This document shows positions 1 through 8,209 of a stretch of 14,574 nt of DNA, in pieces. How positions within the stretch are numbered: the stretch's first letter is position 1; every line of letters starts with the position of its first letter. The translations under genes and the position numbers were made by a program. The notes under the pieces were generated by a model that saw only the letters and a list, made by a program, of their open reading frames with translations, had not been told where the DNA came from and did no database searches. Source of the stretch: CAZXCK01 sp964639225. GTDB taxonomy: Bacteria; Chloroflexota; Anaerolineae; Aggregatilineales; Phototrophicaceae. The stretch lies in assembly GCA_964639225.1 (NCBI GenBank), contig CAZXCK010000113.1:1-14574 (forward strand). The letters are read 5' to 3'.

Positions 1-2
1 TG

Positions 3-30
3 CCCGGCAATCAGATAGACTGATTCCGGG
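3..30. repeat. Imperfect inverted repeat (hairpin) downstream of the AIPR gene
   Basis: Bases 3-14 (CCCGGCAATCAG) pair with 20-30 (CTGATTCCGGG) around the loop ATAGA, giving an 11-bp stem with one bulged C. It lies about 150 bases beyond the AIPR stop codon. A T-run on the minus strand would fall outside the window, so I cannot tell whether this is an intrinsic terminator of the operon or a different element. The bases between it and the AIPR stop show no gene. Confidence 0.35.
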
Positions 31-179
31 CTGGATTTCCTTGGGAACTTCCGGTTAGAAACAACGACGCCGGCACCTTGGACCATCATTGAAGCTGACC
101 TGCGACGGTGTTCTAGCCCGGATCTCGGCCACCTCGCCGACTTGATATATCCGTACCGATGGTGCACGCGCGACCGGAT

Positions 180-2273
180 CTACAGATCGAAACCCGGATC
201 GATACCGAGTTTCTCCTTTGCTATACGCAATATCTCGACGCCACGGTAGGCCTGCTTGGCCGAAGGAACGTGCTGCCAGTTTCCAGCAGCATAACCACAG
301 AGTGTGTGGGCGATCCCGGCTAGCCGTGCGTTCAGCTCTCCGGTCTGTCGCCCGGCTCTCTCGATCGCAAGCCATGTGGCATCATCCACCTTCATGACCT
401 TTGCGATACTATCCTGCTGCTCCGGCGTCAACTTGAGCGTCCGTCCGCTTCGAGCTGCTGCGCCCACCGTCGACTGGGGTTGACGGTTCGTCAGCTCTTC
501 GCGAAGAGCTTCGGGTTCTTCGAGATCGAGCTTCCTGATGTGCTCCCAACATTCCGGTTTCTTGCACCACTCAGTGACGTTCTTGGAACCGGCACTCTTG
601 ACCAGCTGGGCGTGAATGACTGGGCACCAGTTCTCCAGGGCTTCGGTGACCGGATCTGGAACTCGCTGTTCCTTCCATATGCGTTCGAGGTCGAGACGGC
701 CCAGCGCTCGACTCGACAAGTATGCGATCGTGTAGGTTACAGCATTCGCTTGATAGGCAGGTAGTTTCTTTCTCCGGCAGATAGACTGTGCCGTTTTGAA
801 GAGTATCGCCTTCGCGACTAGTTCCTTGAAGTAAAGCTCGTCAGGTTTGAACTCGGCACCTCGCTCGGATGCAATGCGCTCCATGAACTTGACGAAATTC
901 TTCTGGGCGCCTTGGCTCACGACATGGGGCTTCTGGTCCCAAGTGTTCAGGTATTTCGCTAGATCAGTCTTGGTGAATCTCTGGCGCGTCGGGCACCTCT
1001 CGTTAAACTGCCGCCGTTGGGCTGCTGTTGTCCCTGCCCGGGCCTTCTCCACCTGGTAGTCTCCTCTTGCCCTTTCGTAGAACCAGCGGCTCTGTTCCCC
1101 AGAGTTCCAGACCGTACGAGATAGACGGTCGATCTCGACGTGATAGGGGTCGTTCGAGGCAAAGTCCGCCTCGTTTACTTTGTTCTGGCTATTGGAGTAC
1201 CGAGAGATGTACGGTACGATTTCGTTGATTCGGTCGATGGCCACCTCAGTGATCTTCGCTTGTACGAAGACATCATCAAGACACGCGCCGTCTCGCTTGC
1301 TGGCTCTATGTATTGACGCGACTGTTTGGCCTCCATTGACGATCTGCATTCCAGAAATCGACTGGAGCAGCACTTCTTTGTCCTCGCGCTCGGCGAACTC
1401 GACGGATTCCGCTGTGACACAGATGCCATTGTTGTAGGCAAGAAATCTCTCGGGCTCGGATAAGAGGGTATGCCTGATCCCGCGATTTACCTTTCCTCTA
1501 GCTTGCAAGAAGCTCCGGACATTCAGTTCCAGCAGGCGAGAACCATACTCCTCGTAGAGATCCCTGAGCACCGATCCCGGAAACACTGCCAGATGTACTT
1601 GGAACTCTCCTAGTTCTCGCCCGAGCGGCAGACACGGGATTCCGGTTCCGTTGAACGCAGCGAAATCGACTGTTACATTCTCGAATGGCAAGCCGGATGC
1701 AACGCAGCGAAACATCCGTCGTGCGTCCCATACCTCATCGACGAACGTGAAGTCACGCTCCTTTATCTTCTGCAGCGTCCTGGAGCTGACGAGGCCGTTC
1801 GTCAGGCAATGAATCCGCACCGATTTTATTGTCTCGTCGAGATCCACGAGCGTTCTCACCATGCCGTATTGCTCCGTCGACTCGTCGGGGTCGCCCAGGA
1901 ATCCGTCTCGTGCGAGAGCGAAGAACCTGTGTGCTCGGGCGAACGCCTCATCCAAGTCGCGGGTCTGCAGATTCCATTCCTGTGTACTTGGTCGATAGAT
2001 CGAGACGAAGAGATCGACTGTTCCCTGCTCGTCGTCGAAGTAGTAGCCGTTTACCTTGACGTTTCCCTTGGTGGTCTTCCGCTCGAAGAAACAAATCTCG
2101 CCATCACCGACGGCACCAATATCGGTCAAGTACTCGATCATGATCTGTGTGAAGACGTTCTCCTTGAACTCGGCAATCACACCCGCGTTCTCGTCCTCGT
2201 CGGCCACGGCACGGTCAAGAATCTCCTCGTGAAGTTGTTGTACGAAATCCCGGATTCCTCGCTCGTCACTCAA
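180..2273 (-). CDS. AIPR-family (abortive phage infection) protein
   Basis: A 697-residue protein with hallmarks of the AIPR family (Pfam AIPR, abortive infection phage resistance). It has LNVRSFLQARGKVNRGI at about residues 250-266, FLAYNNGICVTA at 277-288 and GMQIVNGGQTVASIH at 308-322. The NNG and NGGQT elements are the conserved core. The N-terminal 250 residues carry FERKTTKG (63-70) and an acidic stretch ending VDLFVSIY (86-93), to which I assign no catalytic role. Family members occur as single abortive-infection genes and as the last gene of restriction-like cassettes; the biochemical activity is not established to my knowledge. The start is TTG at 2273, overlapping the end of the nuclease gene by 8 bases, with a perfect AAGGAG seven bases upstream (2281-2286). 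It is the last gene of the four-gene operon. Family assignment is strong. The role as anti-phage effector is inferred from family and context. Confidence 0.9.
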   Translation of the reverse strand: MSDERGIRDFVQQLHEEILDRAVADEDENAGVIAEFKENVFTQIMIEYLTDIGAVGDGEICFFERKTTKGNVKVNGYYFDDEQGTVDLFVSIYRPSTQEWNLQTRDLDEAFARAHRFFALARDGFLGDPDESTEQYGMVRTLVDLDETIKSVRIHCLTNGLVSSRTLQKIKERDFTFVDEVWDARRMFRCVASGLPFENVTVDFAAFNGTGIPCLPLGRELGEFQVHLAVFPGSVLRDLYEEYGSRLLELNVRSFLQARGKVNRGIRHTLLSEPERFLAYNNGICVTAESVEFAEREDKEVLLQSISGMQIVNGGQTVASIHRASKRDGACLDDVFVQAKITEVAIDRINEIVPYISRYSNSQNKVNEADFASNDPYHVEIDRLSRTVWNSGEQSRWFYERARGDYQVEKARAGTTAAQRRQFNERCPTRQRFTKTDLAKYLNTWDQKPHVVSQGAQKNFVKFMERIASERGAEFKPDELYFKELVAKAILFKTAQSICRRKKLPAYQANAVTYTIAYLSSRALGRLDLERIWKEQRVPDPVTEALENWCPVIHAQLVKSAGSKNVTEWCKKPECWEHIRKLDLEEPEALREELTNRQPQSTVGAAARSGRTLKLTPEQQDSIAKVMKVDDATWLAIERAGRQTGELNARLAGIAHTLCGYAAGNWQHVPSAKQAYRGVEILRIAKEKLGIDPGFDL

Positions 2274-3267
2274 CGTTGCACTCCTTGATGGCTTGGTCGA
2301 CTATACCCCTGTCGACCTCGAACTCGTTGCAGGACTGGAGATTGATGCAGTAGCTCACGTCGGAGATGGCTGGGGAGAGATCAGCTTGCCTGATTCTCGG
2401 AAACCCCTCGCCGACTTCTAAGCAGATTTCCCGCTCAACGATATACCCGAGAGCTTCATATAAGTCGCGATGCGCATCATGATATCCAGCCTCCAGTAGT
2501 TGCTCGTCCAATATCCTGAGCTGACCGGGCGCCGCCGCAGATAATCGACGCCTGACCTGGTCTATCTTGGCCGGCAGGCTGGTCCCGCCTTCCTGCCGCT
2601 CGACCAGCTGCAGCAGGTTCACGAAGAGCCTGTCGCCAAGCGGTTCGAGTTGTCGCAGATTCGAGATCCGGAGCTTCGGGTCGATCGCTATCGTCGTCTT
2701 GACCTCAAGGAGTACACCGCGGAACTGGAAATCCTGATCTGCCCCGGTGGGACCCACCCACGCAGAAACAGTGATCGCAGGGTCGCAGCCGGCCCGCATG
2801 AGGCTGTCTAGAATCCACATCTCGCCGAAGAGACCTTGCTGGGCTCGCGACGAGAGGCCGACTTCCGGACATGCCTCGAAGAACGCCTTCCAGAGGTTTA
2901 ATCTCTGAACGAGTGCCCTGATGGCCATGACCTCAAGACGGTGTTCCCGGAGGTATTTGGCCACGTCAGCGGCAAGATGGAGAAACACGGCGTCGGAGCT
3001 GTCGCCCGATTCCTCGAGAAAAATACAGGCCTCGTCTCTTTCCGGCCTCTCGACGCCAACGGAGAATCCACGAGATGCGGGTGGATTGCCCAGATGCCGG
3101 AGATCATGGAGACCGACGACCAGCATCAATCCCCGCTGCATGCTATCGGGCGATCGGACCGCATAGAGCCGGAGATGAAAGCCTGGCAGCCTCTTACGCA
3201 AAGTAACGTCGGACCGTGCATCCGCCGAGGCCATCTCATTCCAGGTCTTATCTAGCCAATCCCTCAA
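2266..3267 (-). CDS. PD-(D/E)xK nuclease, DUF4420 type
   Basis: A 333-residue protein (numbered from the TTG at 3267) resembling the DUF4420 (PD-(D/E)xK motif) proteins predicted to be the nuclease of MORC/Z1 cassettes. The likely active site is D179 (in ADQDF) followed by E188-x-K190 in VLLEVKTT, a typical D-x8-E-x-K arrangement. An upstream helix carries FGEMWILDSL with E149, a common extra acidic residue of the fold. The frame stays open 9 codons further upstream to another TTG (3294) with a poor ribosome site. I chose 3267 because GGAG lies seven bases upstream, because this TTG overlaps the Z1 stop as TTGA, and because the protein then begins LRDWLDKTW, as family members tend to. It lies between Z1 and AIPR and would cut DNA for the system. 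Nuclease activity is inferred from motifs only. Confidence 0.85.
   Translation of the reverse strand: MRDWLDKTWNEMASADARSDVTLRKRLPGFHLRLYAVRSPDSMQRGLMLVVGLHDLRHLGNPPASRGFSVGVERPERDEACIFLEESGDSSDAVFLHLAADVAKYLREHRLEVMAIRALVQRLNLWKAFFEACPEVGLSSRAQQGLFGEMWILDSLMRAGCDPAITVSAWVGPTGADQDFQFRGVLLEVKTTIAIDPKLRISNLRQLEPLGDRLFVNLLQLVERQEGGTSLPAKIDQVRRRLSAAAPGQLRILDEQLLEAGYHDAHRDLYEALGYIVEREICLEVGEGFPRIRQADLSPAISDVSYCINLQSCNEFEVDRGIVDQAIKECNVE
2281..2286 (-). promoter_or_regulatory. Ribosome binding site of the AIPR gene
   Basis: The minus strand reads AAGGAG here, followed by seven bases and then TTG at 2273. This decides a TTG start for the AIPR gene and places initiation inside the end of the nuclease gene, suggesting translational coupling. 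Confidence 0.6.
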
Positions 3268-6098
3268 TGAGCCGCTCCAATCTCCTGCTCCCAATAGGTG
3301 TTGTTAACTGTGTATCTGACCGTACGATGGCCGTCGATCGCCGGGAAACTCATCGCGAATCCTACCACCGAGGCCCCGTCAGATCCGGCGTCAGTGACGC
3401 CGGCGGGATCCAAGGGATAGAGAATCAGCACACCTTGTTGCGACGGCCGCACCTCCCTGATCTTCGGGCCGACGGGACTACCGCGCTCCTCGAGGCCAGC
3501 CATTTCTCGGGTCCGTCGGAGCGCTTCCGCGTACTGCTCTGGAGAGAGATCAATGGTTTCATCACGCGGACTGACAAGGCGCCGGATCGTGTAGGCGTCG
3601 CCGACGGCCTGTTCTGGGTACTGCGACCGCTTGACCATGTCGATACCACCTTCGATCAAGTCTTCGTCTCGCTCACCTCGACCTGACACCAGCAGCACGG
3701 TCCATCTCGTCAGGTTGCCCTCAGCATTCTCGAGGAGAATGTAGTCCCGTAGCAGCTCATTCCTCACACGGTACACGTCCTCGTGTGTCCGGTAGTCCTC
3801 CAAGAATGACACGACGTGATCGGGTTTTACGTTGATCCAGCAGTGGCCGCCTGTCCATCGGGCCGCGCTGCCATCCCGTATTCTCTCGGGATGCACTTCA
3901 TGCTGGACGGTGGTGTCGGCCGCCAGCCGCGTTAGAAATCTCTGCGTCGCACCGTAGTTGTGCTCTAGCCACTCCACCTTCTTCGAAAATTTGATCGTTT
4001 CCGGGATATCTCCTGAGTACCTAAGTTCTACCTGTCTCGTATGCCGCATCTTGACCCTAGACGTGACTAGAAGCCCCGGATGGGAACGCACTCGCAAACC
4101 GAAGTCTCGAGGCGTGGCGTTCGACTGCTCCATGGCATCGAATTCCTCACGTAACTCCTCGTTGGCCTGAGTGATCCTGTAGAACCACTCGAAGAGTCGC
4201 TCTGGCATGTAGATCCGGCAGAGATCCAGATATCCAGGTCTATATCCAAACCACCTACCCATCTGCATGAGCGTATCGTACATTTTCGATGCGCGAAGGA
4301 AGTAAGATACAGTGAGTCCCTCGAGGGTCAGGCCCCTGGAGAGCTTGTCCCCGCCGATAGCGATGACACTCAGCCCCGTCTCTTGGTGTTCGACGTAGTC
4401 GAGAACATCGCCCGCGCTCCCGTTTATGGCGCGGACGGTAATAGCCAGAGCTGCCGGGACAATGTGTGTCACGATGTCGCTCCAGCCCGTTTCCGGAACG
4501 CTCTTCAGCGATACAGCCTCAATGGTCGGGATGAAATCATCGATCCAGATATCGTGGAGTTCTTCCAAGATCGTGGGCTGTCGGCCGCCATCCCCGCGTC
4601 TCAACCTGTTTTGCATCTCACGCAACTCGAGCTGAACCTGCTGCTGTACCATCGCTTGGACGTCGACATACCTCGTGACATGTACGAGCATAGAGTTGTG
4701 GACTTGGGTCTGGCCACGATGTCTCCGGATGGCGCACGCGAGGACGAAGGAAAAGATTGCTCTTCGGAGTGACGGCGGAACACGATCTGGACCGTCAACG
4801 ACGGGGAGATGGTTCCGCCGATGACGGGGTGGCATCCAGCCCTCTTGCTCGTTCTCCGCAAGCGTACGAGCGTGATCATCGACGAACCGGAATAGCGGAA
4901 GGCCCTCCTTTCCTTGACCTTCCGGATCGCGCTCCGGATCGAGACCGAGCATCCTGCGGGGTCCAACGTAGTCGCTTGGAGGCGGGAGCGAGACGATGAA
5001 GCTACGCGGGAACAGATCTTCACCCTCTGATTCCGTTTCCCCAGCCTCATGGATGAAGATGTTTGCGAACGGGGTCGCCGTGTAACCGACATACGATGAG
5101 CGATGGAACTTTTGGAGGATCTGTCGGGTCAGCCTGTTCAGTGCGCGAGGCTCGTGATCCATGTTGGGGTTGCCATCAGTTCCGATGCTGTCTCTCGCTG
5201 TATCCACTGATCCGTAGTCGCACTCGTCGTCGATCAAGAGCAACGGGAAGCGAGAGATCCGACGCTCGCCATCCTCGGTCTCGACATCGGATATCCTGTC
5301 AAGCCACTGGACAAGGTTCCGCATTACGTGACCGTTCTTCTTGATGACGAAGAGCCATGGATTCTGCTCTGGATCAACCCCGAGATGGTCCGCAACCGGC
5401 CTCGAAAAATCGCCGTTCTCACCGCTGTTCGTTACGGTGTTCACGGTGAGCGTCGCTCCATGAATTCCAACACCGATGGGGCGACGACGGTTTCGGTCGT
5501 CAGGATTCGGGCGACTATCGAACCCAAGGAAACCCTCGTCGAACCTAAGTTGCGTCTGCGATCTCAGGCTATTGTGGACTCCCGCCAAGACGATGATGAT
5601 CCTGTACCCGGCATCCGCAGCCTTGTTCACCAAGCCTATGTAGTTCGCGGTCTTGCCAGACTGGACATGGCCGACTACCAATCCCCTTCTATCCCAGGCT
5701 CCATCTCGGTCTGGATCGCCGAGCTTGTCCAAGATCAGATCCGATAGATTGTCGATACCCGTCAGTGCAGCCTCCGGCCAGTTCTTGGATTGCAGCAGCC
5801 TGCTGTAGCGGTCCGAGTATCGCCACTGTATCTCAGACCTCCTGGATAGTAGCCACGGCCGGTGGTTCTCGTCTCTGTCCTCCAGCACGACAGGACGTAG
5901 CATATGTACGATGAAGACCTCCTCGAGCTGGCGCACGAGTGATTGTCGGTCCACGTCGATGCCCCGAGCACTCATCAGATCCATGACCTGATCTGCTGCT
6001 TCCTCGAGGATCTCCATCGAGAGCGCACCGTCCTCTCCTAGACGCTGTCGAACGAGCACTCTCGCCAGCTCCAGTGCCATGTTCTGGTCTTCTGCCAT
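3264..6098 (-). CDS. Z1-domain SF2 helicase-like ATPase
   Basis: A large protein (944 residues from the chosen start; positions below count from the alternative ATG at 6104, two codons earlier) with a degenerate superfamily II helicase core and the Z1 domain. GHVQSGKTANYIGL (145-158) is the Walker A/motif I. LLLIDDECDYGS (288-299) is a DEAD-like Walker B. YVGYTATPFANIF (338-350) is the motif III region. GGDKLSRGLTLEGL (584-597) and QMGRWFGYR (614-622) are motif V/VI-like, with arginines able to act as an arginine finger. About 300 further C-terminal residues are unassigned. The family is found beside MORC-like ATPases and is predicted to translocate on or remodel DNA for a partner nuclease. 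ATG 6104 overlaps the MORC stop (ATGA), but GGAG abuts it directly. ATG 6098 has GGAG six bases upstream and is the better start. Confidence 0.93.
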   Translation of the reverse strand: MAEDQNMALELARVLVRQRLGEDGALSMEILEEAADQVMDLMSARGIDVDRQSLVRQLEEVFIVHMLRPVVLEDRDENHRPWLLSRRSEIQWRYSDRYSRLLQSKNWPEAALTGIDNLSDLILDKLGDPDRDGAWDRRGLVVGHVQSGKTANYIGLVNKAADAGYRIIIVLAGVHNSLRSQTQLRFDEGFLGFDSRPNPDDRNRRRPIGVGIHGATLTVNTVTNSGENGDFSRPVADHLGVDPEQNPWLFVIKKNGHVMRNLVQWLDRISDVETEDGERRISRFPLLLIDDECDYGSVDTARDSIGTDGNPNMDHEPRALNRLTRQILQKFHRSSYVGYTATPFANIFIHEAGETESEGEDLFPRSFIVSLPPPSDYVGPRRMLGLDPERDPEGQGKEGLPLFRFVDDHARTLAENEQEGWMPPRHRRNHLPVVDGPDRVPPSLRRAIFSFVLACAIRRHRGQTQVHNSMLVHVTRYVDVQAMVQQQVQLELREMQNRLRRGDGGRQPTILEELHDIWIDDFIPTIEAVSLKSVPETGWSDIVTHIVPAALAITVRAINGSAGDVLDYVEHQETGLSVIAIGGDKLSRGLTLEGLTVSYFLRASKMYDTLMQMGRWFGYRPGYLDLCRIYMPERLFEWFYRITQANEELREEFDAMEQSNATPRDFGLRVRSHPGLLVTSRVKMRHTRQVELRYSGDIPETIKFSKKVEWLEHNYGATQRFLTRLAADTTVQHEVHPERIRDGSAARWTGGHCWINVKPDHVVSFLEDYRTHEDVYRVRNELLRDYILLENAEGNLTRWTVLLVSGRGERDEDLIEGGIDMVKRSQYPEQAVGDAYTIRRLVSPRDETIDLSPEQYAEALRRTREMAGLEERGSPVGPKIREVRPSQQGVLILYPLDPAGVTDAGSDGASVVGFAMSFPAIDGHRTVRYTVNNTYWEQEIGAAH
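3275..3278 (-). promoter_or_regulatory. Ribosome binding site of the nuclease gene
   Basis: The minus strand reads GGAG here, seven bases before TTG at 3267. No comparable site precedes the more upstream TTG at 3294, so this favours the shorter start, coupled to the Z1 stop by the TTGA overlap. Confidence 0.5.
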
Positions 6099-6100
6099 GG

Positions 6101-7639
6101 TCATCTCCTCGGTACGTCTAAAACCTCATCAATCAGGCCAGGATAGTCGGCGAATCCTTCCATCGACATCATGCGACTCCTGAGACCATCGACATCCAGA
6201 TCCGGGTTCTGGGCACGTAGGTGCCTCACCATCGGTCTCATCAGCCCAAGAATCTCCTCCTCGCTGAGAGCCTCGAAGGGTCTCCCGTGTAGATCCGATT
6301 TCTCTGCAACATCAAGCCATATCTGCTGGACTGGAACGGTTTCCTCGAGAAGCTTGAGAGCTGCATCGATCTTCTCCCGCTCATCCGCTTCGGCATTGAG
6401 GATCGCTTGGATCAACGGATGATCACGGTTGACCCGGTAGATCAATCGCTCGCGGACCTGAGTTGATAACCAAGGCCTTGATATTGGATCCTGGCGTTCA
6501 CGCCTTTGGTAGCTACCGCGGTGTGCGAATACTCGTCTCGCCTGGCCCCTGACCGCCTCCGCCAGATCCGTCAATCTTGATCTGACTTCTGCCGGAGGGC
6601 GGGCCGTCGACTTCTTGACATCCAGCTGCCATGCAATGTCCTGCGTGTTTGGTATATCGACGCGTATTCGGGCCAGCTTATAGTGTTCTTCTTTCGTCCA
6701 TCCCCGAGGTCGACCGAGTCCAAGCCAGCTTCCAGACACGAGCATTCTCTCGTTCCGGTAGACGTAGAAACCTTGCTGGGCATTCCAGCCAGCCGGACCC
6801 GCTGCGCGCAAGAACTCATCCGCCCCAAGGCGGTCTTTGTGCGGCAGGACGAAGCCGGTGATCGACACCTTCCCCGTTGAGCACTGGATCTCCTCTAGAG
6901 GCGTACGCGTCGTGGAAGCAAAATCCTCCAGAAACGGGTCCCATGCGATCACGCGAGAGTGCTGGTCTTTTCCATTGATAAAGATCTTCAATCTGGGATT
7001 CGGCCCGTCCAGAAAACGATGAAAGACCATTGCTAGGTGCTGCTCGACTTCATCGATCATGTCCAAGAATCGTCCGTGAGCCTGCTCGTCTCCGACCCGA
7101 GCGGAGCCCACGATTCGGTCGAGCTGCTCCCAGAGAACGGCCGTTCCGTGTTCCAGACCTTGGATCGGATCGAGTCGCCCTGATGACTCCTCGGCCAAAT
7201 ACCTCAGAAGCTGCCACTCGTCTGTGGCACTGACGTGATCTAGGTCCCATCGCCTAACTGCTACCACATCATTCTGAACCTTGGATCCCACGGTGAGCCG
7301 TCGACACTGCGAGAAGGAAGCGGTCTTGAGGCCTAGTCCGAATCTACCGAGATCATCATCCGAGCGGACCGCCAGCGGGCTCTGGCTCCCAGGTTTCATG
7401 GCGTCACGAAGCGTCGACTCGTCCATGCCGGACCCGTCGTCGACGATCGCGAGCCATGAATCACGACCAGACCAGTGGAAATCGAGCCAGACATTGCTCG
7501 CACCAGCGGAGATGCTGTTGTCGATGATATCGGCAATAGCGGTGGGTATGGAGTATCCGTACGCCCGCATGGACTCGATCATCGCTGCCGCGGACGGTCG
7601 GACGATATCGAAACGGTTTTCTGGAGAAAGGCCGCCCAT
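6101..7639 (-). CDS. MORC/MutL-like GHKL ATPase
   Basis: A 512-residue protein with an N-terminal GHKL (HATPase_c_3) ATPase. The N-box region is AIADIIDNSISAGA (34-47). The first glycine motif is IVDDGSGMDE (65-74) and the second is LGRFGLGLKTASFS (97-110), with K105 in the usual position. An S5-like middle region and a helical C-terminal region follow. Such proteins bind ATP, dimerise at the N-terminus and clamp DNA. Bacterial MORC-like forms are found in restriction-like operons with Z1, DUF4420 and AIPR genes, as here. The residue normally glutamate in the N-box (general base) appears to be D37. An in-frame TGA immediately precedes ATG 7639, so no longer start is possible, and AGGGG lies five bases upstream. 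This is the first gene of the operon, and its stop overlaps the alternative Z1 ATG. Confidence 0.93.
   Translation of the reverse strand: MGGLSPENRFDIVRPSAAAMIESMRAYGYSIPTAIADIIDNSISAGASNVWLDFHWSGRDSWLAIVDDGSGMDESTLRDAMKPGSQSPLAVRSDDDLGRFGLGLKTASFSQCRRLTVGSKVQNDVVAVRRWDLDHVSATDEWQLLRYLAEESSGRLDPIQGLEHGTAVLWEQLDRIVGSARVGDEQAHGRFLDMIDEVEQHLAMVFHRFLDGPNPRLKIFINGKDQHSRVIAWDPFLEDFASTTRTPLEEIQCSTGKVSITGFVLPHKDRLGADEFLRAAGPAGWNAQQGFYVYRNERMLVSGSWLGLGRPRGWTKEEHYKLARIRVDIPNTQDIAWQLDVKKSTARPPAEVRSRLTDLAEAVRGQARRVFAHRGSYQRRERQDPISRPWLSTQVRERLIYRVNRDHPLIQAILNAEADEREKIDAALKLLEETVPVQQIWLDVAEKSDLHGRPFEALSEEEILGLMRPMVRHLRAQNPDLDVDGLRSRMMSMEGFADYPGLIDEVLDVPRR
6105..6110 (-). promoter_or_regulatory. Ribosome binding site deciding the Z1 start
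   Basis: The minus strand reads GAGGAG, which touches the first ATG (6104) but leaves six bases before the second ATG (6098). Normal spacing therefore supports initiation at 6098. The site lies inside the 3' end of the MORC gene. Confidence 0.5.
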
Positions 7640-7838
7640 TCATTCCCCTATTGTTGCGTGGAGAAGCACGACGCGGGGGAATAGCAGGCGCACCGATGGT
7701 ACAGCTCGGATCCTCGACTCCCCAATAGATCCATAATGCAAATGGTCGGGAGCCGTCAATGGTCTTGTAGTCGATATAGTATTTGGGTAATTCAGGTACG
7801 ATTTCCGTTTCCCCATAGTGTAAGGAGAGGTCTACCAC
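7640..7838 (-). pseudogene. Orphan coding remnant upstream of the MORC gene (unrecognised)
   Basis: On the minus strand the segment reads as a plausible protein end: LSLHYGETEIVPELPKYYID, then YKTIDGSRPFALWIYWGVED, then a proline- and arginine-rich stretch. The frame is open from a TAG at about 7916 and runs out of frame into the MORC gene, so no natural stop is seen before it overlaps. The aromatic, acidic composition differs from the arginine-rich shadow frames elsewhere in the window. There is no credible start: the GTG at 7838 coincides with where a recombinase relic on the other strand begins. It could be the 3' end of a gene that once preceded the MORC gene, for example another member of the cassette, truncated at the junction. 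I do not recognise the family, and a chance open frame is possible. Confidence 0.3.
7731..7759 (-). promoter_or_regulatory. Candidate sigma70-type promoter for the MORC operon
   Basis: Read on the minus strand, TTGACG (7759-7754) is followed after 17 bases by TTATGG (7736-7731). This resembles -35 and -10 boxes and lies about 90 bases before the MORC start. It sits inside the orphan coding remnant, so it may be accidental. Confidence 0.25.
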
Positions 7839-8150
7839 CGAGAGGGCGTGTGCGGTGTGCAGCTTGCGAAGCGTAGATTTCGCCGGTAGCGGCTCGGAGA
7901 AACTCTCCCGCTGCTACGTGGGCGGCAGTGCGGCGAGGTTCGGGCATGGCATCTGACGTGTCCGTCGATCTTGGTGCATAGGCTAGAGGACTTGATCGTC
8001 GATCAGATCTAGGTGATCGGGAAGGACCGAGAGTTGCGGCGGGTAACGCTCGAGCAGGTGAGTCCGAAAAGGGGAATGAATGCCTCCGCGCTAATAGACG
8101 AGTAGAAGCGCCTCAAGAAGCGCTTGGAGAAGTCCGAGGACACGAGTGTC
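7832..8150 (+). pseudogene. Decayed large serine recombinase (C-terminal relic)
   Basis: The plus strand, pieced together over three frames, reads like the zinc ribbon and coiled coil of a large serine recombinase. LPPRGRVRCAACEA (7832-7873) would be the first zinc-ribbon CxxC. CYVGGSA (around 7912) matches the usual YYVCxxA with the third cysteine lost. LTCPSILVHRLEDLIVDQI (7953-8009) is followed by VIGKDRELRRVTLEQV, the typical post-zinc helix. KRLKKRLEK (from 8106) resembles the coiled coil. Reading is broken by TAG at 7874-7876, 8010-8012 and 8103-8105 and by frame changes between 7876 and 7894 and near 7953. The catalytic N-terminal domain, which would lie to the left, is absent, so the gene was cut at about 7832. 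Such enzymes integrate and excise phages and genomic islands. The assignment is pattern-based but consistent over about 100 residues. Confidence 0.65.
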
Positions 8151-8209
8151 ACAGTACACCCCGCCACGAGCCTCTGCCGTTTCATCACGTCGATTTTATC
8201 ACGGCCAGT

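Noticed and set aside
55..375. A 106-codon minus-strand frame at the left edge
   Set aside because: It overlaps the end of the AIPR gene out of frame, is Arg-rich, and has no recognisable features.
1809..2288. A 159-codon plus-strand frame antisense to the AIPR gene
   Set aside because: It is fully antisense to the N-terminal AIPR coding region, with a shadow-like translation and no motif.
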